From the NCBI RefSeq assembly GCF_030453725.1, contig NZ_JAKDJU010000110.1, positions 1-10,124 of the forward strand: a stretch of DNA of 10,124 nucleotides, written 5' to 3'. Origin of the DNA: Brevibacterium picturae (GTDB lineage: Bacteria > Actinomycetota > Actinomycetes > Actinomycetales > Brevibacteriaceae). The notes beneath the pieces are model-generated. The model was not told the DNA's origin and did not search any database. It saw only the letters and a program-made list of their open reading frames with translations. The number at the start of each line of letters is the position of its first letter. Position 1 is the first letter of the stretch. Positions 1 through 5,577 of this stretch are shown here, in pieces. Made by a program: the position numbers and the translations under genes.

Positions 1-173
1 AGTACTCGTACCGGCCCGGCGGCGAGGACGGTCAGCACGATGAAACCCAGCGTCAAGACCCAAATTGAGGTCGCCTGATCCAGCCACCCCTTGCTCTGAG
101 CCCGCAGTCTGTCACGATCGGAGGGAATGCCAACCGGATCATCAGACGCCGTATGTGAATCGACAACCATCAT
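1..173 (-). CDS. N-terminal fragment of a predicted membrane protein (cut by window edge)
   Basis: An open frame of 57 codons starts at ATG 173 (a second ATG lies at 170) and runs off the left edge without a stop. The first ~35 residues are hydrophilic and charged (SDDPVGIPSDRDRLRAQSKG). They are followed by a hydrophobic stretch beginning near residue 37 (ATSIWVLTLGFIVLTVLAAG), which looks like a first transmembrane helix after a cytoplasmic N-terminus. It diverges from the acetamidase gene with 70 bases between the starts. Such an arrangement is common for a transporter or permease next to its catabolic enzyme, but that role is inferred. No good Shine-Dalgarno precedes the ATG (CTTTCCC is directly upstream), so the start is uncertain. 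I cannot assign a family from this fragment. Confidence 0.55.
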   Translation of the reverse strand, partial: MMVVDSHTASDDPVGIPSDRDRLRAQSKGWLDQATSIWVLTLGFIVLTVLAAGPVRV

Positions 174-204
174 GGGAAAGTCTAGTCCGTCGCAAGTGCT
201 GCTG

Positions 205-233
205 TTGACACTGCTGTAGTTCGGGAACTGCCT
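205..233 (+). promoter_or_regulatory. Possible -35 element of the acetamidase promoter
   Basis: A perfect TTGACA lies at 205-210 in the 70-base gap between the divergent membrane-protein and acetamidase genes. A 17-base spacer would put the -10 at 228-233 (CTGCCT), which is a poor match to TATAAT. TAGTTC at 217-222 is too close. The -35 match is real, but the promoter as a whole is weakly supported. Confidence 0.2.
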
Positions 234-243
234 CAGCCCTGTC

Positions 244-1386
244 ATGTTGCAGATCGAAGACGTCGCCCATTCCAAGGAAGTTCATGAGGCGTTCAGTGCA
301 GATCCCGTGCACGGTGACGAATCAGCGCCCTGGGGCGACCAGCAGAACCATTGGCCCAGTGACAATGATCACGTAGCATCAAGTATGGACGTCGTCGACT
401 TTGTTCCTGAACACAATCAATTCGTCTACACCTTCGGCGGCTGCCGGCCGGCAGCCGCGATCAAGCCCGGTACCACCCTGCGACTGTGGTCCGAGGACGC
501 ATTCAACCATGCAATCACCTCAGCCACCGACATTCCAAGCACGGTGCTCGATCCGCGGCGTCTCAATCCACAGACCGGCCCTTTCTATGTCGAAGGGGCC
601 GAACCTGGGGACACGCTGGCTCTCCACATCGTCGACCTGACCCCGGCTCGTGGTTGGGGTGCTTCCGCCATGATTCCCTTCTTCGGCGGGCTGACCGCCA
701 CTGACAGGACGAGCCTGCTCCACGATCATCTTCCCGAAGGCGTCTGGATCTATGAAATCGACTCCACCGCGCAGACCGTGGGATTCCAGACATGCACGGG
801 CGATTTCGAAGTCGCCCTGCCGATCGAACCCATGCTCGGAACCGTTGGGGTGGCCCCGGCCGGCGGAGAGGTGCATTCCTCTCTGACACCCGAACGCTTC
901 GGCGGAAACATGGATACCCCGGAGATGAGAGTCGGGACGACTGCCTACTTCGGTGTGAACGTTGAAGGTGCCATGTTCTCCATCGGCGACGGACACTACC
1001 GGCAGGGCGAAGGTGAAGCCTGCGGTACTGCAGTGGAGGGAGCGATGAACTCGACGATCATCGTCGATCTCATCAAAGGCGGTGCTCCGGCGTGGCCGCG
1101 TCTGGAAGACGACGCTCATTGGATGGTCGTCGGATCCTCCCGACCGATGGAGGACTCGTGGAGGATCTCCCAAGTGCAGATGATCCAGTGGCTCGGCGAG
1201 CTCTACGGGCTGGACAGGATGGACGCCTATCAGCTGCTCACCCAGATCTCGCTGGTCCCCGTCGCCAATGTCGTCGACACCAATTACAGCGTGATGACGA
1301 AGATCGCGAAGTCCCTGCTGCCGGAGCGGAGCGCGTTCAACGGGATGCACGCGGACCTCCGCGATCGTGCTCGCTCTTTGGTCTGA
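244..1386 (+). CDS. Acetamidase/formamidase family protein (FmdA_AmdA)
   Basis: This is a 380-residue protein of the FmdA/AmdA family, soluble cytoplasmic enzymes that hydrolyse short amides such as formamide or acetamide to ammonia and the acid. Recognisable family segments are GPFYVEGAEPGDTL (about 112-125), ERFGGNMDTPEMRVGT (about 217-232) and GDGHYRQGEGEACGTAVE (248-265). The last carries the conserved His and acidic residues thought to hold the metal/active site. The first ~47 residues are polar, acidic and not typical of the family. An internal ATG at 385 would give a 333-residue protein closer to the usual form. Neither start has a clear Shine-Dalgarno, so I keep the longer one provisionally. 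The SDR gene follows 52 bases downstream on the same strand and is probably co-transcribed. The family is confident; the amide used is unknown and need not be formamide or acetamide. Confidence 0.88.
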   Translation: MLQIEDVAHSKEVHEAFSADPVHGDESAPWGDQQNHWPSDNDHVASSMDVVDFVPEHNQFVYTFGGCRPAAAIKPGTTLRLWSEDAFNHAITSATDIPSTVLDPRRLNPQTGPFYVEGAEPGDTLALHIVDLTPARGWGASAMIPFFGGLTATDRTSLLHDHLPEGVWIYEIDSTAQTVGFQTCTGDFEVALPIEPMLGTVGVAPAGGEVHSSLTPERFGGNMDTPEMRVGTTAYFGVNVEGAMFSIGDGHYRQGEGEACGTAVEGAMNSTIIVDLIKGGAPAWPRLEDDAHWMVVGSSRPMEDSWRISQVQMIQWLGELYGLDRMDAYQLLTQISLVPVANVVDTNYSVMTKIAKSLLPERSAFNGMHADLRDRARSLV

Positions 1387-1423
1387 TCCCAGACAGCGAA
1401 CTCAGAACCCGCGAACGTCGAAG

Positions 1424-1430
1424 AGAAAGG
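1424..1430 (+). promoter_or_regulatory. Ribosome binding site that fixes the SDR start
   Basis: AGAAAGG lies 8 bases before ATG 1439. It supports that ATG over an in-frame upstream ATG at 1367, which overlaps the end of the acetamidase gene and would add 24 unlike-family residues (charged, Arg-rich) before the Rossmann fold. Confidence 0.6.
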
Positions 1431-1438
1431 GTCTCACC

Positions 1439-2197
1439 ATGGACTTGAAGATCAGCGGAAAGTCAGCAATGGTCACCGGAGGCACACGCGGTATCGGGCG
1501 TGCCATCGTTGAGGCTTTTCTGGCCGAGGGCGCAAACGTGGCCTTCTGCGCACGAAGCGCCTCAGAGGTCGCCGAGGCGGAAGAGTCTTTGGCTTCGAAG
1601 GGTAGGGCCCTCGGCACGGTCCTCGATGTTCGAGATGCCACGTCTCTGTCCGCATGGGTTGATGCCACAGTCGCAGAGTTCGGCACCATCGACATGGTTG
1701 TCAGCAGTGTCAGCGCCTTGGCGATTCCGGACACCGAGGAGAACTGGTACGAGTCGTTCAACGTCGACATGATGGGCACGGTCAACCTGTCCAAACTCGT
1801 CATTCCCCATTTGGAGATGAGCGATGTGGCGTCGCTGATCTCCATCTCGAGTGTCTCGGGGCGTGAGGCCGACTTCGCATCCGGGCCGTATGGCACGATG
1901 AAGACCGCGATCATCGGCTACATGGCCGGGTTGGCTCTCAGCCTGGCTGACAAGGGCATCAGGGTGAATACGGTGTCGCCGGGCAATACATATCACGAGG
2001 ATGGAGTGTGGCCGGGAATCGAGACGAACGATCCTGAGTTGTTCTCGTTCGCGCTGGGTCTGAACCCCACAGGACGTATGGGAACACCAGCGGAGACAGC
2101 TGCCAGCGTCGTCTTCCTATCCAGTCCTCTGTCGAGCCGGACGTCTGGGGCGAACCTATTGATCGACGGAGCATTGACTCGCGGGATCCAGTTCTGA
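1439..2197 (+). CDS. SDR family NAD(P)-dependent oxidoreductase
   Basis: This is a 252-residue classical short-chain dehydrogenase/reductase, the usual length for the family. The cofactor motif TGGTRGIG is at 13-20. Arg17 and Arg39 (FCAR) suggest a preference for NADP(H). The acidic turn is LDV at 62-64. The catalytic set is Asn108 (FNVD), Ser138 (ISSVSG), Tyr151 and Lys155 (YGTMK). The C-terminal part has the typical IRVNTVSPG (174-182) and ends in the family pattern TSGANLLIDGA. The usual NNAG motif after beta-4 is replaced by SSVS (89-92), which is uncommon and may affect the cofactor or active-site helix. It is probably translated from the same message as the acetamidase. SDR sequence alone does not reveal the substrate; a carbonyl or alcohol intermediate linked to the amide is a guess. 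Confidence 0.9.
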   Translation: MDLKISGKSAMVTGGTRGIGRAIVEAFLAEGANVAFCARSASEVAEAEESLASKGRALGTVLDVRDATSLSAWVDATVAEFGTIDMVVSSVSALAIPDTEENWYESFNVDMMGTVNLSKLVIPHLEMSDVASLISISSVSGREADFASGPYGTMKTAIIGYMAGLALSLADKGIRVNTVSPGNTYHEDGVWPGIETNDPELFSFALGLNPTGRMGTPAETAASVVFLSSPLSSRTSGANLLIDGALTRGIQF

Positions 2198-2380
2198 AAT
2201 CAGTGTGATCGTTCAGTCGTCATCGGACTCGTCGCGTGGGGCTTGGGTTTCATCGTCCTTGCGATCCTCGGCGTCCTTCTGCTCCGGGTCATTTGCATGT
2301 ACGACCTGCGAAGTGGGGGGGGCCACCCCGGACCCTGCAGCGCAGTGTCCGCAGGGTCCGGGAGCAGCACAGCGGACTAG
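2198..2380 (+). other. Open frame after the SDR stop encoding a transmembrane-like segment (possible gene relic)
   Basis: Immediately after the SDR TGA, the same frame stays open for 60 codons to TAG at 2378-2380. It encodes a strongly hydrophobic stretch, including VVIGLVAWGLGFIVLAILG, followed by a basic and polar tail (RVICMYDLRSGGG). The codons are G/C-rich at third positions as in real genes. There is no ATG or GTG start before the hydrophobic part and no Shine-Dalgarno. It could be the remnant of a small membrane protein, a frameshifted gene (a GTG at 2205 lies in another frame), or a chance result of the opposite strand encoding acidic codons. I do not call it a gene. Confidence 0.25.
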
Positions 2381-2389
2381 ACCTGTTTG
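2213..2389 (-). other. Open frame after the USP stop encoding a highly charged tail (possible lost C-terminus)
   Basis: On the minus strand the frame of the universal stress protein stays open for 58 codons after its TGA and then ends in another TGA at 2215-2213. The last part is very hydrophilic (PEQKDAEDRKDDETQAPRDE, then SDDD), resembling the acidic tails that end many actinobacterial proteins. It is the exact antisense of the transmembrane-like frame on the plus strand, so at most one of the two is likely to have been coding. No start codon with a ribosome site is seen. It could be the remaining end of a deleted gene. Confidence 0.2.
2327..2362. terminator. Perfect 12-bp inverted repeat, likely bidirectional terminator
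   Basis: CCCGGACCCTGC (2327-2338) and GCAGGGTCCGGG (2351-2362) are exact reverse complements separated by a 12-base loop. The hairpin lies between the convergent SDR and universal stress protein genes, where a shared terminator is expected. No T-run follows on either strand, which is common for terminators in high-GC actinobacteria. An 8-G run at 2315-2322 flanks it on the left. Confidence 0.6.
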
Positions 2390-3379
2390 TCAGCGGTCGG
2401 TGACGTCGTGCATCGCCTCAGTCGGGACAACCAGGACCGGCCCTTCAGCGTTGTTGATGACACCGCGTGATATTGAACCCAGCAGAGCGCTCTTGACTGC
2501 GCCGCGACCGCGAGTGCCGATGGCCGTGAGAGCAGACGAACGCGTCTTGGCGGCGATCAGGGAGATCGGCTCACCAACGGCGACCTCGGCCGTGATGTCC
2601 ACGGACGGGTGCAGCTCCTGGAGCCAGGAGAGTTCGGCCTCGATCGACTCCTCAAGTTCACTCCGGCGCGTTTTGGTGCTGGACTCGTCGACGTAGAGCT
2701 CAGGGTACCAATACACCCATTCATCAATCAGGGGCATGGCGGCGAAGATATGCAACTTGCCGCTGCGGTGTTCGGCCTGCTGTGCCGACGTGAGCAGGAC
2801 CATGCGACTCTGCTCGGATCCATCGATCGCAGCGACGACAGGGGAGTCGGTCGTTCCGTGGGTGAAGCGCTCGGCGCCTTGGGCCTCGACCGGCTGATAG
2901 CCACTGGGCACCACGACGGTGGGGCAATGGGCATGGGCGGGCAGTGCCGCCGCGACCGATCCCAGAATCCGCCCGACGAAGCCTCCCCGACCGCGGGCTC
3001 CTACGACGACCAGCTTCGCCCGAGCCGAAAGTTCGACGAGGGCGCCGGTGGCGTCTCCCTGCGTGGTCACGAATTCTGCTTTTCCCGGGTATTCCCTGAG
3101 GGATTCGCGTGCCTCGCTAAGAGTCTTCTCGGCGAGTTCCCGTCTGAACTGGTCCTCGGGTTGGGCCGGAAGTGATGCCATGTTGGGATAGATCATCAGC
3201 GGGACGCTGAATGCGGTGACGACCGTGAGCCCGATACCGCGGCTCAAAGCCTCCACAGCTGCGAAGTGAAGTGCAGATTGTGCGTGTTCGGAGCCATCGA
3301 ATCCGACCATGACATCGAGGTCTCGCTCTGCGGAATCGAAGGGTGTGGTGATTGGAGCCGTGCCAGCGCTGCTATTCAT
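2390..3379 (-). CDS. Universal stress protein, two tandem UspA domains
   Basis: This is a 329-residue cytoplasmic protein with two UspA domains, at about 21-158 and 180-320. Each has the ATP-binding pattern G-x2-G-x9-G-S: G127/G130/G140-S141 in domain 1 and G288/G291/G301-S302 in domain 2. Each also has the N-terminal nucleotide-contacting Asp (VGFDGS, Asp28; AAIDGS, Asp186). Both domains therefore appear able to bind ATP, the UspFG/tandem type frequent in actinobacteria. The family is linked to survival under starvation, hypoxia or oxidative stress, without catalytic chemistry of its own. The start at ATG 3379 is supported by GAGAGGA 5 bases upstream. The gene stands alone between convergent and tandem neighbours and has its own A/T-richer upstream region with a palindrome. 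No functional link to the catabolic operon is apparent. Confidence 0.93.
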   Translation of the reverse strand: MNSSAGTAPITTPFDSAERDLDVMVGFDGSEHAQSALHFAAVEALSRGIGLTVVTAFSVPLMIYPNMASLPAQPEDQFRRELAEKTLSEARESLREYPGKAEFVTTQGDATGALVELSARAKLVVVGARGRGGFVGRILGSVAAALPAHAHCPTVVVPSGYQPVEAQGAERFTHGTTDSPVVAAIDGSEQSRMVLLTSAQQAEHRSGKLHIFAAMPLIDEWVYWYPELYVDESSTKTRRSELEESIEAELSWLQELHPSVDITAEVAVGEPISLIAAKTRSSALTAIGTRGRGAVKSALLGSISRGVINNAEGPVLVVPTEAMHDVTDR

Positions 3380-3469
3380 TGCAATCCTCTCATCGGAGTT
3401 TCCCTGATCACGACGAACGCGAAAGCCGTGTTGATGACGATCGAATTCGCTACTACAACCATAGCAACA

Positions 3470-3488
3470 ATTCTACAGAACGTAGAAT
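3470..3488. promoter_or_regulatory. Palindrome upstream of the universal stress protein (possible operator)
   Basis: ATTCTAC (3470-3476) and GTAGAAT (3482-3488) form a perfect 7-bp inverted repeat around the 5-base centre AGAAC. It lies about 90-110 bases upstream of the USP start, in the most A/T-rich stretch of the window, which looks like a promoter region. The size and spacing fit a dimeric regulator site (TetR- or MarR-like), but no matching regulator gene is in the window and I do not recognise the site. The rest of the 297-base gap (3380-3676) shows no other gene except the tiny ORF at its far end. Confidence 0.35.
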
Positions 3489-3606
3489 AACGTGTCGTCC
3501 CATCTTCCGCGGCGAGAATCCGGGCGAACTACCGGTCGAGGGGCGGCTCCGCGTCACTGGTCTGAGGAAGCACTCAACTGTATGGTCGGCCTCCACCTCT
3601 GACGTC

Positions 3607-3675
3607 TCAGGCAGGAAGTCCGATCGACATCAGCAGCTTGCCGCGGAGTCGGAGTTCGTATACTGCCTCGGTCAT
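3607..3675 (-). CDS. 22-codon ORF directly after the amidohydrolase gene (tiny peptide or gene remnant)
   Basis: One base after the amidohydrolase TGA, an ATG at 3675 opens a 22-residue frame beginning MTEAVYELRLRGKLL and ending SIGLPA before TGA. The tight spacing copies the operon's style, and the codons look ordinary for this genome. A purine-poor GGGGTT lies upstream in place of a clear Shine-Dalgarno. It could be a true small peptide, or the first part of a gene cut off by deletion or frameshift. A one-base shift near the stop would extend the frame by about 50 codons toward the USP promoter. I do not recognise the sequence. Confidence 0.3.
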   Translation of the reverse strand: MTEAVYELRLRGKLLMSIGLPA

Positions 3676-3676
3676 C

Positions 3677-4561
3677 TCACAACCCCAGCACCCGCACCGC
3701 GGTGTCCTTCATGATCAGCGGCACGGCTTCCTCCTTGATACCTAGTTCCTCGAAGTCCTTGATCCAACGCTCGGGAGTGATGAGCGGGAAGTCGGAGCCG
3801 AAGAGTGTCTTGGTCTTGAGCATGGAGCCGATGGCGCGGGTCAGCTGTGGTGGGAAGTACTTCGGCGACCACCCGGAGAGATCGATGAACACGTTGGACT
3901 TGTGCGTGGCGATCGAGATCGAGGCATCGGCCCACGGCACGGACGGGTGCGCGAGGATCATCGTCAGCGTGGGGAAGTCCGCTGCCACGTCGTCGAGGAG
4001 CATCGGGTCCGAGTACCGCAGTTTGATTCCGCGTCCGCCGGGGAGTCCTGCTCCGATTCCGGTCTGTCCGGTGTGGAAGAGCGTGACCAGTCCGTGTTCG
4101 GCGCAGGCTTCGTAGATCGGGTAGTAGGTGCGATCGCTGGGATCGAATCCCTGCAGGCTGGGGTGAAACTTCATGCCCCTGACTCCGTAGTTCGTCGCCA
4201 GATCGTGGACCCGGGCAATCGCCTCGGCGGTGTTGAGGGGATCGACGGAACCGAAGGGGATGAGGACGTCGTTGTGCTCGGCGGCCTTCTCCGCGATCAT
4301 CTCCGACGAGACCGGAGGGTGATCTCCCAGCGCCGTTCTGGCGTCGACCGTGAAGATCACGGCCGCCATGTTCCGCTCCCGGTAGTAGGCGGCGAGGTCG
4401 TCGACCGTGGGCGTGCGGGGGACCGGTGCCTTGAAATACCCCGCCGAGGCGTCGAGGAGTTCGCGATCGAGCGAGGTGTGTTGGTGGGCATCGGCTTCGA
4501 CATGTGTGTGCACGTCGATCGCGGTGATCTTCGAGAGGTCGATATTGGGTTGGTAGATCAT
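3677..4561 (-). CDS. Amidohydrolase family protein (Amidohydro_2 type), CouO-like
   Basis: This is a 294-residue TIM-barrel metal hydrolase of the Amidohydro_2 (COG2159) group, whose members decarboxylate, hydrate or hydrolyse. Metal ligands visible in order are His18 and His20 (DVHTH), His163 (LFHTG), His205 (ILAHPS) and Asp257 (LFGSDFP). KFHPS at 131-135 adds a conserved His133. The segments HTGQTGIGAGLPGG and IDLSGWSPKYFPPQL resemble, as I recall, actinobacterial proteins named 4-hydroxyphenyl-beta-ketoacyl-CoA hydrolase (CouO of Rhodococcus jostii RHA1), which cleave a beta-ketoacyl-CoA side chain. The resemblance is from memory. ATG 4561 is preceded by GGAAGGA at 5 bases. It follows the dehydrogenase gene after 80 bases with no obvious terminator, so it likely belongs to the operon and may act on the 3-oxo product. 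A different substrate remains possible. Confidence 0.88.
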   Translation of the reverse strand: MIYQPNIDLSKITAIDVHTHVEADAHQHTSLDRELLDASAGYFKAPVPRTPTVDDLAAYYRERNMAAVIFTVDARTALGDHPPVSSEMIAEKAAEHNDVLIPFGSVDPLNTAEAIARVHDLATNYGVRGMKFHPSLQGFDPSDRTYYPIYEACAEHGLVTLFHTGQTGIGAGLPGGRGIKLRYSDPMLLDDVAADFPTLTMILAHPSVPWADASISIATHKSNVFIDLSGWSPKYFPPQLTRAIGSMLKTKTLFGSDFPLITPERWIKDFEELGIKEEAVPLIMKDTAVRVLGL

Positions 4562-4641
4562 GAGTGTCCTTCCGGAAACGGGATTGTCAGCATCGTAGCC
4601 GTGGGTGAGGGACGCTGTACCTCAGTGCCCAGGAACTGGCT

Positions 4642-5577
4642 CTAGGGAAGCTCCCCGTACTTGCGCTTGAGGGCGATGAGTTCAAGCAGCATCTCGTCGC
4701 GTTGCTTGGCGATGAGCACAGGATCCTTGCCCTCGAGCTCATCGTCGACCCCGGCGACCAGCTTGTCAGTCAACTCCTCGCCGAGGTGGACCTGCCCCAA
4801 GTCACGCATCCACACTTCCTGTGGTGGTCCCAGGTGCTCGAGCACGTGCCGCATCCCGCCCTGTCCGCCGGACAGTCCCTGCTGCACGAGGGGACCGAGA
4901 ATCGCCCAGCGCAGACCGGGCCCATAGGAGATCGCCGTATCGATGTCCTCGACAGAGACCATGCCGCGGTCGACAAGCGAATACGCTTCCTGCCACAGGG
5001 CCGCCTGCAGGCGGTTCGTGACATGACCGGGCAGTTCGGCACGGACGAGGATCGGCTTCTTCCCGATCGACCGGTAGATCTCGAGCCCACGCTTGACCAC
5101 CTCGGCGGGAGTCGCCGGTGTCGGCACGAGCTCGACGAGGGGAACCAGGTGAGCCGGGTTGAACGGGTGCCCGACGACGATCCGTTCGGGATGATTGGTC
5201 GCTTTGGTCGCCAGCTCGCTCGGCGCGAACCCGGAGGTCGACGATGCGATGATCGCGGAAGCGGGCACTGCGGAGTCGGTTTCGGCGAGCATGGACTGCT
5301 TGATGTCGAGACGCTCGGGACCGTTCTCCTGCACGAAATCAGCATCGCCGACCGACTCGGCCAATGATCCTGCGAAGTGCAGACGCTCCATCGCCGAGGT
5401 GATGTCACCTTCTCCGGTCACTTCGAGGTTTCCCTCGACTTGGGACCGCAATCGCGCTTCGGCACCGTCTGCTGGGTCGAAGGCCGTGACCGTGTGCCCG
5501 GCAGTGAGGAATCCCGTCGCCCACGCGGCCCCGATGACACCGGTACCGAGGATCGCGACCTTGAGAGTTGTACTCAT
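4642..5577 (-). CDS. L-carnitine dehydrogenase / 3-hydroxyacyl-CoA dehydrogenase family protein
   Basis: This is a 311-residue two-domain NAD-dependent dehydrogenase. The Rossmann motif GTGVIG is at 11-16, and Asp34 at the end of beta-2 indicates NAD rather than NADP. HAD-family catalytic residues are Ser115 (SSTSG), His137 (GHPFNP), Glu149 (LVELV) and Asn188 (HVTNRL). Segments such as DADFVQENGPERLDIK, GLRWAILGP and GGMRH match the L-carnitine dehydrogenase (LcdH) and lambda-crystallin/gulonate dehydrogenase branch, whose members oxidise free 3-hydroxy acids rather than CoA esters. Carnitine dehydrogenase would form 3-dehydrocarnitine. Its ATG overlaps the TGA of the ligase gene (ATGA, 5574-5577), so translation is probably coupled. 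The usual LcdH partners (a beta-keto acid cleavage enzyme and a thioesterase) are absent here. The substrate could be another 3-hydroxy acid or a 3-hydroxyacyl-CoA; the family is confident. Confidence 0.9.
   Translation of the reverse strand: MSTTLKVAILGTGVIGAAWATGFLTAGHTVTAFDPADGAEARLRSQVEGNLEVTGEGDITSAMERLHFAGSLAESVGDADFVQENGPERLDIKQSMLAETDSAVPASAIIASSTSGFAPSELATKATNHPERIVVGHPFNPAHLVPLVELVPTPATPAEVVKRGLEIYRSIGKKPILVRAELPGHVTNRLQAALWQEAYSLVDRGMVSVEDIDTAISYGPGLRWAILGPLVQQGLSGGQGGMRHVLEHLGPPQEVWMRDLGQVHLGEELTDKLVAGVDDELEGKDPVLIAKQRDEMLLELIALKRKYGELP

Noticed and set aside
520..1350. Minus-strand 276-codon frame opposite the acetamidase gene
   Set aside because: It is the antisense shadow of a strongly conserved coding region, rich in His/Arg/Asp and without family motifs.
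1367..1438. Upstream ATG extension of the SDR
   Set aside because: It would overlap the acetamidase end and add 24 residues unlike SDR N-termini; ATG 1439 has a good ribosome site and starts the normal SDR sequence.
2205..2696. Plus-strand frame starting at GTG 2205 and running into the USP gene
   Set aside because: It is Ser/Arg/Thr-rich with no domain, and most of it is antisense to the USP second domain.
4562..4641. Separate promoter or terminator between the dehydrogenase and amidohydrolase genes
   Set aside because: The 80-base gap shows no convincing -35/-10 pair and only a 4-bp inverted repeat; only the ribosome site is clear.
3902..4645. Plus-strand 247-codon frame opposite the amidohydrolase
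   Set aside because: It has an Arg/Gly/Val-rich composition, no motifs and no ribosome site; the minus strand has intact metal ligands.
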